This document shows, piece after piece, positions 51,710 to 64,000 of a DNA stretch of 64,000 nt; position 1 is the first letter of the stretch, and the number at the start of each line of letters is the position of its first letter. This DNA is from Trochalopteron elliotii (taxonomy: Eukaryota > Chordata > Aves > Passeriformes > Leiothrichidae). Location of the stretch: positions 3,463,695-3,527,694 of the forward strand of contig JANPWX010000026.1 in the NCBI GenBank assembly GCA_024734555.1, read 5' to 3'. Under the pieces are notes generated by a model. That model saw only the letters and a list, made by a program, of their open reading frames with translations. It did no database searches and had not been told where the DNA came from. Both the position numbers and the translations under genes were made by a program.

Positions 51710-54536
51710 GTGAGTAGTGCAACTGAGCCACTGAGGAGGGGAGACACTGAGAACTAAACAAATACAATTTTTGATTTTTCCATTCCCTCGTTTTGTTTTG
51801 TTTTTACTTGAAATTTGCAAGTGAACCTGGCTCAGCTGAAGTGTATTCATGGCCACCCTTGCCTCTTTCAGGAGAGCTGTTTGTGTCGGGGACAGAATCC
51901 ATGGGACCCACAAGCATTTGTATCTCTGTACCAAATACATCTCTTACAACACGTAGAGTACAGGTGAGAGAATTAATCTTGTACTTTTTTGGGAAAGTAT
52001 TCATTGAGGAGTGGATCGTGAACCCTGACTTATGTTGCATTCTTTACAGCACTCTTTTTAATTAAAGGACTGTCCTAATGCAGGTTCTGTTTTGCTTTTG
52101 TCAGTGACCATGCCTGTGGTCAGTGAACACATTCAGTACTGTTCCAAGGATTTACTATGGAGCTATCCAAAGGTCTCCATACAAACTGGTTTGTCTGCTG
52201 AAAGCAGTAAAGTGACAGTAGCAGCATAGGGCTGAGTTTACTGGTGGTAGGCCAGAGTCATGCTGACACAATTCTGCTAGTTTCAGGATGCAAATCAGTA
52301 TCTCAGAATGCACTAGACCACTGAAAGCTACTTTGAGTGAGGACAAAGAGACTGCCCAAGCTGAACAGGAGACAATGCTGTTTCTGGAATCTGTGCTAAC
52401 TGGCTGGACTGAGCTGAAAAGTCTGTCTAGCACCAAATCTTATTACAGAAATGCACTTTCTGTGGTATAAAAATGAACCAGCTTGTTAGGAGCTGTGCCA
52501 ATGCACTTACAAGGCATTCCATTACAAAACTAAGATTCATCCTACATCAGTCTTTCAGACTAGCTGGTAGTGTGTTTGAGGTCATTATTCTGAAGTACTT
52601 TACATCAGCAGACGGCAGACTTTCTGATTCTGGAGGAAGAAGATTTCAAGCACATGTCTCCTTTCATTTCACTATTCTATGAGGTAACCTCAGCAAAAGG
52701 GAATGTGCAGATAAACATGTATTCCAACATAGGGAACCATAGCAACAACAGCTACAGTAAGAATAGAAATAACTAATTAGTAAAAGACATAAAATAACAG
52801 TATTTTGAATCTATTTCAAGTTGCTGAATGCCAGGTTTGAGACACTTCCACTCTGGCTTATTGCTTTTTATAGCAAAATGCTGGAAATGTCATCGCCATA
52901 TTTAAAACCTGATAGAAGGGTGCACATATCTGCCTCTCTACAAGAATACTGTCTGATTTTATTTTGAATGCAATGAGAAAGACTTCACTGCAAAGACCTG
53001 GGTTTATGACTATTGAGGATTTCTCCTTGCTAGGGTGATATAATTGTGATATAATCTTCATTACAGTAAGTTAGTGTTCAGAAAGATGCCTGTAAAGGAT
53101 AGGACAAAGCCCAGCAGCAAGTTCTGCTAACCAAGAAAGTGCAGTATGCTGCTCTGCTGCTTCTTGTGATCATGGCTCCTACGGCTCATTCAATGAGCTC
53201 ACATAAAAGCTACATTATTTATTGCACTTTCTTTTATACACTTGTTGCAGGGTGACATAAAGTAACAGGATGGTTAGTTCACTTTGTCAGTGGGATTTCC
53301 TGCCCTGCGCAGCCCAGGCCTACCCTTCCCTGCCTCACACACATCCACAAAGGTCATACAAAGTGCACCTAATACAGCTGCAGAATACTGGCCATGGTTG
53401 TAGAAATTTAAGGGTATTGAGGTGATGTCCTGATACCGGAATATCCTGAAACTATTTCTTTTTAGACTGAGAATCCCATGACTGAGAACAATTAAAAGGT
53501 ATGCTGTTACATGTGCTAACTAATCTCAGTCATCATTCTGTACAGATGATTCATGAGGCACACATTTTTAATTTACCTGTGTTGTGTATAATCCTTGATC
53601 ATTATACATGGGGGCTTATTCCAAACCCAATACATTGTTAACAGTATCGTTAAATATTATTTTCTTTGAGAAATTCCATTTTCCATCTTGCACTATGGTG
53701 CATATTTTTTTTGTCATCAAGCACACATGTTGCTTCTATTGTGATCAATAAGTAAAACATCTGTTTACTGTTCATTAACTAGCTCTTTCAACTTCCCAGA
53801 TAAATAGAAACAAAGAGGTTTTCAGGCTGTTTCATTCCAGGCACCTTTCTCTTGTATTCTTACAGTAAATGAATGGATTGATAGAGGTTGAAACTTTCAT
53901 ATGAACAATTTGTTTGCTGATGCTTTGAACCATACCCTCACAAGAGGCATTATATCTTCAATTTTTCCCACTTCTGTCATCAAGACTAACAAAATCTTTG
54001 GTTTTTTTTGCCACCACATCCTTTCCAATGCACAACAGTCATTGGAAGCTAGTGCCATCTTTACTATCATGACTGCCCCACACTAATTTATGATTTCTAT
54101 GCTTTGAGATGGTAAACTGTATTTTGCTCTGTTCAAAAGCAAGCATGAATACCTTAACAGCCAACAGCTGCAGAACAGCAGCAAAAGTGTTTATGTGTTC
54201 AGAAATAAAACTTCTGTAAAAGTTACTTATGTAAAGATTTAGAACTGTATAAAATAATGAGCTTAAAATCGAAATGTTTGCCTAGGGAAGTCTGCCTTAT
54301 CAAATATTACTTAACAGGGATGCTAATGACTCATTTTACTCTGATGTTCAGCTCCTGAAATAAAGGAAACAGAAAAACATAAGACTATAGCTGTTAATAA
54401 AGTTAGCAACTTCACACATAAATTTTAAATTCCCTTGCACTGCTAAAATGCCAGTGAACTGAGGTCCTCAGGCTAGATGTAACAATAAGATATAACAGAC
54501 TGGGAGCACATAGAATGTTTTATATAATCCACAAAT
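51710..54536. other. Non-coding stretch, no gene seen
   Basis: Chance frames of up to 95 codons, several overlapping on opposite strands. Nothing recognised. Confidence 0.55.
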
Positions 54537-54559
54537 TAAAAAAAAAGAAAAAAAAAAGA
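54537..54559. repeat. A-rich tract
   Basis: Two A runs separated by a single G. Confidence 0.85.
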
Positions 54560-55984
54560 TTGATAGGTTTTGAAAAGATACACACTGTTCCTGAAGTCTA
54601 AACTTTTTCCAATAATTACCACTGGGAAGGGATGACTAATTGCAGTGCTCTCTGTGCTACACAATATACATAGCAGACATATACACTGAAGAGTTTTGAT
54701 TTAGGTGTTCTCCATTTGGTAGAAGGAGTTAAACTATTTTTGGAAAGAGACCTATGTGCTTGAAGGCTGTAGGCTGATGACAGTCTTCATCTGTGCTTTG
54801 TAGAATCAAAACATTTTCTGATGCTCCTGTAAGTCAAAGTCAAAGCTTTTGAATTTAATACAATAAGCACAATTGTTCAAAGGGCAATTACATTATTATT
54901 ATTAAAACTGTCATTCCTTTAGTTATGCACTGCAAATGGTTTACATGCAAAAGGGCAATCCTATGTTCTTATAACTCAATAGATCTGTAACTTTTAGCAG
55001 TGGTTGGACATAGTAAGGCTGCTGAGATTTCTTTTGCTGTTTTCATCCTCTTAAGCCTACATATTTTTTCAAGAATATTGACAATTGGAAAAATATTTGT
55101 AGAAGCCTATTCCATTCTCCTGAAGTAATTTTGTGCTGATCTAAAACAGAAGGGAGGCCAATTCAAATCAGCGAAGGCTAAGTATTGTAAGGGAGTAATA
55201 TCCCTGTTTCCCCAATTCTTTTTTTTCTTCCAAATTTGGCTGGCATCCCTTGTGTACTACAGAGTTTCCTGGACTTCTGCCATATTTTTGTCCCAGAAAA
55301 CAGATTTACAACTCTTCAGTTCAAAGTTAGCTGACCTGACTGGTGCCACACAGCAAAAAGAGTAAGCTTGAAACACCCTCATCAAATCAGGCCCATCAAA
55401 TCAGGGCCAGTATAAAATTTAGGTTCCCTGTTTGAGCTTGCATAAGTTATTTGCTTTTGGATAAGAGGAAGGTGCATTGCATTCTACCCATTCTTGAGCA
55501 CAGCATTTAGCACTTTTTGTCTGTGAATTATTTCACTTCCTGGAGCTTTGTTATGATGAAAGCCGCCTGTCTGGACCTGGGTGTACCTCCACTCATAACT
55601 GCATGTTTTACTTCTGGAGTTTAGAGGTCAAAAGTGCCTGGTAGCCCCACTAGGAATATCCAGCAAAATTTTCTGTCAAAAGTTTTACAGTTTTGAGCTG
55701 AGGTGGCATCTACAGAAAGGTTGGTTAGGGAATATGTCATTAAGAGGAAAAGAATTACATTATTCCCTGTACTTCAGCATTGAATTAAAATTCCTGACTG
55801 CACTGGGTGTAAGTGGCAAGGTTTTGTTAGAAGGGGAGCTTCCTTCTGTGGAAGGAGGTCAGGGCCTGCCCTGTGGTGTACAGAGCCAGTTCCAGATGGC
55901 TCTGCAGCAGGCCCACCTTAGGACACAGCAGAGCCCTTCAACTAAACTGGTGGCACTTCTGTAAAAACTGGCTTAAGACCAGAA
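54560..55984. other. Non-coding stretch, no gene seen
   Basis: A short duplication of 'ccatcaaatcagg' type text occurs near 55378-55408. The more GC-balanced part from about 55830 may already belong to the LTR-type element that follows. Confidence 0.5.
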
Positions 55985-56581
55985 AATACTGACGGGGGAG
56001 GCATCAGAAGAGGGAATGATGGAGAAGAAAAAGGAGGAATGAACAAAAAAATAATGATAAACAACAAAGAGAACACCACAGTTAGAGGGAAAGGAAGTGC
56101 TCCATGGCAGGGCAGGCACACCACCAAAGGGACTGAAGTCTGCTGAGGATCCACTCTGGAGCACAGGAAAAGCATAAAAAGGCAGGAGCTCCAGAAACAA
56201 ACAGCTGCATCTGTGACCACCTTCCCCCATGCTGCTCATCACCCCCCTGAAGGGACTGAGCATAACTGGAGCAGTGACAAGGGGTGAGGAGGGAAGTCTG
56301 AAGCTGAACCTGGCAAAGAGGAAGAATAGGTATTTTAGATGTTTTGTCTTTTGTTTGTTTGTTCCCCATTACCAAAATTAAAATTAAACATTAAGTTCTT
56401 CAAATCCAGTTCGGTTTTCACACAGCAGCACTTGGTTAGTGAGTTGCCTGTCTTTGTTCCGACGCTCGAGTTTTGTCACCCCTGTTCTCTGCCCTTTCTC
56501 TTTCATCCTGCTGGGCAGGAAAAGTGAGTAAAGAGCTGTGTGGGTGCTCAGGTGATAACTGGGCCGACCCACCACTGTCAT
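55985..56581 (+). mobile_element. Endogenous retrovirus LTR fragment, sense
   Basis: Related to the 22.9-kb element but in the opposite orientation. Recognisable parts are 'gaggatccactctggagcac' (56145-56164), a C-rich 'ttcccccatgctgctcatca' (56222-56241), and a T-rich 'tttgtctttt' region with 'aaattaaaattaaac' (56375-56389). The 3' end carries 'cacttggttagtgagttgcc' (56429-56448), 'gttctctgccctttctc' and 'gtgagtaaagagctgtgtgg' (56524-56543). It closes in TGTCA at 56577-56581. This order matches an abundant avian LTR. The 3' end is well placed, the 5' end is a guess, and no target duplication was found. No retroviral coding remnant adjoins it. Confidence 0.65.
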
Positions 56582-59500
56582 AGAGACTTTATCACACACT
56601 GACCTTGGGTCAGGAGCTAGGTTTCAGACACACAGTTTCTTTGTTCTGGAAACTATAGGAACCCTTCAAAACTCAGAGTAAAAAAGCCAATGGTTTTGAA
56701 GTATTTAATAGCCTGAAAACTGTAGTTATTTTTATAACTTTCTCCTGGTGGCCCTCAGAATTTTCAAAATTAAAACCACTTTCAGCCAACAAAAAACTAA
56801 ACCAAAATAAAACAAACCCTGAATAAATGGTGAGATAAACTGATTTTAAAATGAGTAGCATGAGAAAGGAAGGGCAAAGAGCCTGAAATGCCATTGTTAT
56901 TTCTTTGTTTCAACTGCAAATGAGAACAGCTTACAATAGTTATCACTGCTTTGGAAAGCAGTTTTTTATTAATGACAGCAAATCATGCTTAACATTCCAG
57001 GCTATTATAAAGACTCAAAAATTACCTTCTCCTGTAAAGGCCATTTATCTTCTTGTATTCTTGTAGATGAACTGGTTGTCTTCTGTGGTTTATTGCTCAT
57101 CTGGTCTCCTACACTAACTAGCTGTGTTTCTCATTGCTGAGAGTACCATCAATTTTTTTGACAGTGGTTTATCCTATTAAGTGTTTCACAGAACAGCTCC
57201 ACTGATAATTATTTAAACTCCATCAGTAAAAATCCTCTCACTTAGTTTCTGTTGATTTCCTAGGAATGATTTTGGTTTTCAATACTCCTTAAAGCTTCCT
57301 ATTTTCTTTATGATGGATAAGAAAAGTACGTTGGCAATTAATTTAGTATTCAAGCGTATTCTGAAAATAGACACTTAGTGAATTCTGCCTGTTACAATCT
57401 AGACAGTGTACAGAATTGAAGTCACTTTAGTGCAATCTATAAATCATATTGCTTTCATTGGTTTGTTGACATTTTAAACAACAGCTGCAGTCACTTGATG
57501 AGTGATGGACGAAGTGTTCTGCACTTAATCTGTCCTGTCCTATCACAGAGTGTCACAGTGTGCTGTAAAAATGCCTTCTAAGGTCTATCACAGGGGCACC
57601 AATACTTGGACAATGACTTTTGCCTCCCCACACACCTGGATGGTGCCTGCTCTGTAGAAGTGCTCAAGCTGAAGGAGTAAGGATAAGTCTTCTAAGTATG
57701 GGGTGACATTTTCACCACAACATAATAAAAAATATTAATGGAACTCCTGCTTCTAGGGTCCTTTCAGTGCATTTGAAATTCCTCTGTTTCTGCCCTTACA
57801 GAGATGAGGTACAGTCTGAAAGAAAATGGTTATCTCTGGTTTCCCCTTTTTATCTGCATTCTCTTATATTTCAAAGAGTATTTATGTGGCACTAAAAATC
57901 TGTGGCCCTCTTTGAAAATGTACAAACCATTCTTAGTGGGTTTGCTGAATGTAACAATGTAAAATAAAGATAATTTCCTTGAGCAGAAGTATACCATTTC
58001 ATAACAGACACCCAATTCAAAGAGCTGGACAAAATTTCAGTCCCCCAGACTTCAGAAAGGATTGTTGATCTACTTAGGGCAGTCAGTAAAATGTTGCTTT
58101 TTTTTAATATAAATCATTCCCACACGCATTCATCTTTTCAGTAAAAATGTTTGATCCAAGTACATATCTTTTCAAGTCATTCTTACTGGGTCATCAGTTG
58201 AAGTGGGAATAAACCTATTTCAAATTATGGTGTCAAAGCTCAGTAGCTGTAATGGTATTGATGAGAAGGCAAGAATTTGGAAACTGGGAGGATGTGGAGT
58301 GTGTCTCACGGCTTGGTCACATCCCAGTCTCACATCACTAAACCCAGACCCTCCATGTGCTGTTCCTGGTGTTCACAGACATAATTATTGCAGTTTGCAG
58401 CGTTACTCTTTTCAGTTCAGTGTTTGTAATAATGTGACCACTCAGCTGTAAACCATCACAGTGATAACTGGGGATAAATATATTAAGAGGAGATATAAGC
58501 ATACAAGGATTTGGTTCAATTTCAAGAAAGCCAGATGGTTCATTAAAAAAGGCTTCCGCGATTATATTGCAATATTTGTGCAGTTTGGAAGTGCCTGAAA
58601 CAGGATTCATAGTGAAGTAGGCAGCTAAAATGTTTGAACACCTATACATACCCTATACATATCCTCATAATCATTTTTATAGAAATTTCCTGCAGTAGGG
58701 ATATCTGCCTCAGTCTTCAGTGATGATATCTACAGGCAGTTCTGTTGATAGGCTTGGCAAAGATTTAAAAAAGATACATTTTATATGTTTGAGCTATTTT
58801 ACCTCTCTCTTTTTTTTTAATAAGAGGGCATTTTTACATAGCTGTGTCTCTGACTATGAGTAAAGCAGTAAGAAAGAATATTTTTTCTGCCTCAGACTAC
58901 AGAAAATGATTTTTTTTTTTTGTCCTTTAAATTATTCACTGTTCATATGTTTACGGAGCACAGTGTGCTTGGACAGCCTGCAAATTTCACAAGGATAATT
59001 TTGTTATTAAACATAATTTCTCATCAATTCATATTGCATATACACTCTCATAAGTGGCTATAGCACATGTCAGATTTGATCCTCTATCAGTAGTTTTCTT
59101 GGCACAGCTGCCCTATTATGGCAAGCAATCAGCATTATAACTGTAACTTAAAGTTTAGATTGACCTGGGTCCTTTAGATAATTCTATCCTTTATTCATAG
59201 AAAGCTCATTTTTTTCCCCAGCAGCTTTTGTTGTTTTTTCCAGTCTCAGAGTAGTTTAGGCAATGTTTACACTGAGTACATTTAGTATCTCTAAACTGAA
59301 AATCTTGGGAGGTGTTTGGCTTCTGGCATACCAGTGTGGACTGGTATGTGAGTGGCACATTCAAATTATATTTGGTATCTGGGTCACTTACTCCAAAGGA
59401 TTTACTGACATTAAGGAAAAGTGCTGCAGTACATTTCCAAAGGTTTTTAGCAACTGTGGTTGACGTAATGCAAATAGTTCTCTCGGCCTTGCCTACTGGT

Positions 59501-61429
59501 TACTCAGTGCTGCTAATGTGGAAAATGAATGTTTTTGCTAAACATGATAAATCAGACTATGATATGTTCATGTCTGTGGCTTGGCCATGAGCATCTCTGC
59601 TTCTCTCTCCCACTTCAGTGGGTATTGGGTTGTGCCATTAGCAGAAACCATGCAAAATTGCTCTGATGTTTCAGAAACATTTTGCAGTTTCCAACTATTC
59701 GTAGTCTCGAGATGTAATCCTTCCCAATACCTCAAAAGAGAAAAGTCTATCAGCTCAGGAGCTGTGTCTCATATGTATAGGTGCCTCTGTGTGTGAGGCT
59801 TCAGATTCTGCCAAGCACTTGCAAAAATACAGAAATTAAAACTTTTCAGTGCTTTTTAAGTCATACTGATGAGACAAAACCTACATTGGGTGAGAGTATT
59901 CAAATTCACATTTGTTTGTATCCCAGTTCTTGGCTCCTTGAATAATACAGAAGTAAAAACAGCAGAACACTTGTGGAGAAAGTTATCCTATGTTATTGGA
60001 AGAACAACAAATTCTTTATACCTCTCCCTCTCAATTTTTCCATCAGCTTCTCCTAGAAAACAGCAGCAGCGTTTCTGAGCTTTTGCTTTTTCTTGACTCT
60101 GTCCTGTTATTTTTGAGGAAATTCAGACTGACTCAGTTACCCTGCTGTCAAGCCTGAGAAACTGCACTGACTGCACTAAATGTTCTCAGGTGTGTGTAAA
60201 CATGGTAGAAGAATTTGGCAGAATGGACATAAAAAGGAACTAGCAAACAGGATACCATATAGCTTGGGTAACAGCGGATAAGGAGAGGTGTGCAAATCCA
60301 CTCCAGCCCAGTGCTTTGGCCACTGGTTCATTCCCTCCCACTGAAGTTTTAATATTATTTATAGAAAGCCAGAGCCCACTGGCACCTTGATGCCATGATA
60401 CAACATGATCTCTGTTCAGCTGGACCATTGTTCCTCCCCTACCTGGGATGCTGCACTATCAGTAACCACTGTCTCCTCAAATGCTAATCATTCTGAACCT
60501 GCTCCTTCCCTCTCAAATCATGGCAAACACTAGAATGTGTGAATTTGTTCCACTTCTCTGGGAATTTGCATCCAAAAAGATCATAAGGATAAATGCCAAG
60601 GGAGTTTTTGATCAGCTTCTCAGCTTCAAAGAATTGATGGCACTCAACTTCCCTCCTTCAACATTCTCCCCACTCAATGTCCACTCAACTGTTGTCAAGT
60701 TACTGGTCACCACATCCAAATTTCTGTTTATCCACAGATTCTGACAGATTTTTAGCATAAACTCTAATCTCTCCCCATGTAAAAGGTGTAACAATTCTCA
60801 GTGATCCAGGTATAGAACATGCTATTATTTACATCAAATAACTGATTTCTGGAGAATGACTCAGATCATTTTATAGATCTCTGTAAATAAAAAGTTTTGC
60901 TTTTCTACAGTTCCAAGAAACTAAAAACATTGAACATTACCATTAACTTGTAGAAGAAGAAAGACCCTAAAGAAAACATTCTCTTAATATAAAGACACTT
61001 TCTTTTACTTTAACGTAAAAAGCTGAGATAACTCTCTTTAACATAGTAGGATTATAGAAATCTACTTGCAAAAGCCTGCAAAATCATTCAAAATAAAATA
61101 TATTATTGAACTTGTAGTCTTCATTGTTCTTCTTGAGGCTATAGTGCCTGCAAGGAAAAGGACCAAATATGAGGCCCATGTTTCTGGAAAAAGAAGCTTT
61201 AAAATAGTACTTGGCATTTTCCAGTTTATTGCACTGAATGTTAATGCACATTGGGAATTCATAAACACAGAGAAATGATTTAGACTTTCCCTTCCTGTAT
61301 AACAAACACAGAAGGATGGAGAAGTAAAAACCTGGTATTAGATTGTTTAAAGCCAGGATCCAGTGTGAATTCTATTTAAACATCAGCTAGTTTCTTGCTC
61401 ATGCTGTACCTAGGTTCAGCCTCTGAGGA
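56582..61429. other. Non-coding stretch, no gene seen
   Basis: Chance frames of up to 103 codons. A T-rich run lies near 58910-58921. No repeat family, RNA gene or exon was recognised. Confidence 0.55.
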
Positions 61430-62030
61430 GAGGCAGGGTGAGGCACATTTAGGGCCATTTTAATTCAGCTCGTTTGGGCACTGCCATGCATGGCCCTGTG
61501 TGCAGGCACCACTAGATGCAGATGAGTCCATGGCCCCCAGCCCTGGTGTGTGGTTGCCCGTTGTGGTCATGCCACAGCCCCAGTGCCAATTACTGCCCTC
61601 CCAGGGAATAGGCTGGGGACAGCAAAGGCCAATGATGGCTCCCAGTTGGCACTAAAGTCCAGGCCTCTCTATTTTGGGAAATGAAGAGAATGTGACTGTG
61701 TAGATGTGAGGTGTGTTGTGACACTTGCCCTTGGGGCCAGCACACAGGCACAGCTTGCTCTGCACTGGCATAGGCATAGCCCACGTAACCCAGTTTTAGC
61801 TACGTCAACAAGCCCACGGGGTGTCTGGTGGGCTCTTCAAAGCCCACCCTTGCTGTGTTCTCTGAATTGGTAGCAGAATTACAGCTGTCGAAACCCAGGA
61901 AAATCTGTGCACTGTGGCCCACCCAGTTAATTCCAGCAGCAGAGCCTGCAGCAGCAGAATGAGGAACAACAAACCCACCGATAAGGCTGCTGGCCATGTT
62001 AGGTGCTCTATTCTGAGATGGTTAAAAGGG
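61430..62030. other. GC-richer block of unknown origin
   Basis: About 600 bases clearly richer in G and C, with more CpG, than the surrounding AT-rich DNA. Two minus-strand frames (61800-61997 and 61590-61784) lie in it, in the same reading frame and separated by a stop at 61797-61799. I recognise no protein family in them. It may be a decayed retrocopy, an unrecognised transposable element, or a conserved element. Sequence inspection alone does not choose. Confidence 0.45.
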
Positions 62031-62231
62031 GCAAGTTGCTAAAACATGCTCTGTTTTGCCTTTCATCCAACTGGCATCTTCATTTTCTATAGAAAGGAAG
62101 TGTGACTGATTTACTCTCTGTATTTGACAGTGCTAATCCCCAAGTTAACTCACTCTGACAAAACTACCTTAGATCATCTTGGTGGCATTTTTCAGTGAAA
62201 TGCAAAAATGATTTCAAGAAAAAAAATCTGG

Positions 62232-62281
62232 GTGTACACACACACATGTATATGCATATACAATACGTATCTATATATATA
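62232..62281. repeat. (CA)n-(TA)n microsatellite
   Basis: CACACACA followed by TATA/CATA units and a final (TA) run. Confidence 0.85.
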
Positions 62282-62760
62282 AAGTTATTGATTATTCCTG
62301 AGTTCTTTTTGGTTCTGTTCCAGGGTTAGGTAATATTCCTCCTTGCTAGTTTTATTATTTTTTTTAAAGAAACATCACCCAAAAACATTGTTGAAGGAGT
62401 TTATTTGACATTAATTTCCTTCTCTTTTGGTTTGACACAGAATTTTTGGAAAAAGGTTAGACCAGATTTTTTGACATACTGAAAAACTGTGGTTTTGCCT
62501 AATTAACAAAATCCCTGTATATATTGAACTGTTTTCATGTCATTCTAGTTAATTTAAACAATTTGAAAGACATTCTGACAGATGGGATGAAAAGTTGTAC
62601 TATAAAAGGAAGCCAACGCTCCTTAAAATTAAAAATATAATCTCTGCTATCCCTCCTGGTTATATGCAGTTCAGACAAGTGAATGAAATTCTGAAGTGAA
62701 AGATTTGCTCCACATCTTCTACTTCACAGACAGATCAGCAGAAAAATATTCTTCTATCAT

Positions 62761-62813
62761 AGCTTAAATTATGTATCTTTAATCTTTAATAGCTTAAATT
62801 ACGTCTCTTTAAT
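62761..62813. repeat. 30-bp local tandem duplication
   Basis: 'agcttaaattatgtatcttt' at 62761-62780 is repeated with two substitutions at 62791-62810, each followed by AAT. A 7-base CTTTAAT sits between the copies. Confidence 0.85.
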
Positions 62814-64000
62814 CAAGGCACCCCAGGTAATGCAAAGACTTGACACAAGTGTTGTTATACAGCTCTAAATTTTTTTGTTTTCTGTGACAGTACATTATGA
62901 AAATACTAATTACATTTATAGAACATCCTGCAGTGCCATCCAAAAAGATGCATCCCTGGAAGGTTAGAATACCATCAGCCAGGGGTTCTGAGCCAACCAG
63001 CTCTACTAAATTGCAAGGAGTGTTAGCAGGAGCAAAAAGTCCCAGCAGTGTGACAGCTGCTTCCCAAGCTGAGCAGTTCTGCATGACACAGCCTGGCACC
63101 CCTAGGATAAATCTTCAGCCTTGTACAAAGGCCAGACTTATTCCATCTGAAGTTAACATCATCTGAAGATTTGAATCATATTTTGTGATTAGGAGATGCG
63201 TAATTGTCTGAATTTGAGAATGAAATACAAACACCCAGTGAATTCTCCAGATTCCTGGACTGCAAACCTTGCCAGCTCCATCTTGCTTGGATTCTTATGA
63301 AAATGTATTTTCAGTGACTTTAGCATTTAGAGACAGTACTTACATTTTTAAATTATTGAATCAGCATGACTTTTTGCTATACAAAAGGCTGAATGCATTA
63401 GAAAAATGAGAGAATGTAGTTTATCTCTCTATTTAATGTTATTCTTCCCACTAATATTTTAAAGTATTTTTTAAAACAAAGAATTTTAAGTCAAGTAATT
63501 CAGCAGCCATGACGCTACACTCACGCACTGTATAGGATTACATATATGAACTATTTTTTTTTACCGCTTTCCCTGATTTTAAACTGACTCTTAGCAGCAA
63601 TTGGAAGAACATCCATGGTCTTCACTTCACTGGGGCAAAGCCCAGGATATAATGAAGAAGTTTTGAAAACACATTTAAAGTCTGAGACATGCAACACAAA
63701 GCTTTTCATTGATCTGTATAAACAGGAAACTGAGAACTGCCAACAGTCTTATGACAAATGGAAATCCAAAAATGCCACTGCCAACTAAACAGGAGACAAA
63801 TACGCGACAGTAGACGGTAGAATTCCCTAGTCATGGGATTAGATATTACTGTGAGTAGAAAATCAGTCTATCTGGTTTCAGCAGAAAAAGAATTAGTTTT
63901 GAAAAATTCCCAACTTGGAGGAAAAAAAGCATATTATCAAAGAAAGTCTACTTGTGATGTCTGGTATGTTTTCCTTATTTCAGCATTAATAAACCCCAGA

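Larger units (their letters stand above)
62031..64000. other. Non-coding stretch, no gene seen
   Basis: Contains a CA/TA microsatellite and a short duplication, listed separately. Frames of up to 96 codons overlap on both strands around 62.8-63.2 kb, without any recognised domain. Confidence 0.55.

Noticed and set aside
1..64000. CRISPR array, operons, bacterial promoters or prophage
   Set aside because: No regularly spaced direct repeats, no dense coding, and avian retroposons throughout. The window is vertebrate nuclear DNA.
1..64000. Mitochondrial insertion (NUMT) or snRNA/5S gene
   Set aside because: I looked for familiar mitochondrial tRNA/rRNA text and for U6, 7SK and 5S core motifs and saw none. 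A database search would be more sensitive.

Overview
This 64-kb window looks like AT-rich, non-coding nuclear DNA from a bird, most likely a passerine. The evidence is its repeats: several CR1 LINE fragments, which are the dominant avian retroposon, and long terminal repeats (LTRs) of avian endogenous retroviruses. There are also numerous A/C-rich or G/T-rich arrays of the CCAAA / TTTTGG type. The species call is an inference from repeat style. No marker gene is present to confirm it.

I find no protein-coding gene, no confident exon, no functional tRNA, rRNA or snRNA gene, and no CRISPR array or other prokaryotic feature. The open reading frames are short (141 codons or fewer). None has a recognisable domain, and many lie in simple repeats or on retroelement fragments. 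The window could be intergenic (a gene desert) or the inside of a very large intron. The sequence alone does not decide this.

Layout. Bases 1-9.1 kb hold only simple repeats. CR1 3' fragments on the + strand lie at about 9.13-9.60, 12.88-12.96 and 13.34-13.76 kb. An AT-rich AGCTA-containing repeat lies at 12.24-12.37 kb. From 13.8 to 22.9 kb there are only homopolymer and A-rich tracts. A minus-strand ERV LTR fragment lies at 22.90-23.35 kb. A long minus-strand CR1 (about 1.1 kb, reverse-transcriptase end plus 3' region) lies at 28.7-29.8 kb, with a second minus-strand CR1 scrap directly after it. At 33,258-33,803 there is a well-delimited solo LTR with TG...CA ends and a perfect 5-bp target-site duplication (ATGGC). 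A CR1 cluster occupies 40.98-42.41 kb: a younger minus-strand 3' end beside an old, internally deleted plus-strand CR1 interrupted by a GTTTT array. A tRNA-like (SINE-like) remnant is at 50.94-51.00 kb, and a possible short LTR is at 51.44-51.71 kb. A second LTR related to the 22.9-kb one, in the opposite orientation, lies at about 55.99-56.58 kb. A GC-richer block of unknown origin lies at 61.43-62.03 kb.

There is no gene network to describe. The only regulatory potential I can point to directly is inside the 33.3-kb solo LTR: a TATA-like box, a GC box, and two consensus AP-1 sites. The AP-1 sites end an internal direct repeat that flanks a perfect palindrome. I did not find a previously undescribed biological system here. 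The most checkable observations are the solo LTR and its U3 architecture, the old CR1 mosaic, the LTR pair, the tRNA-like remnant and the GC-rich block.
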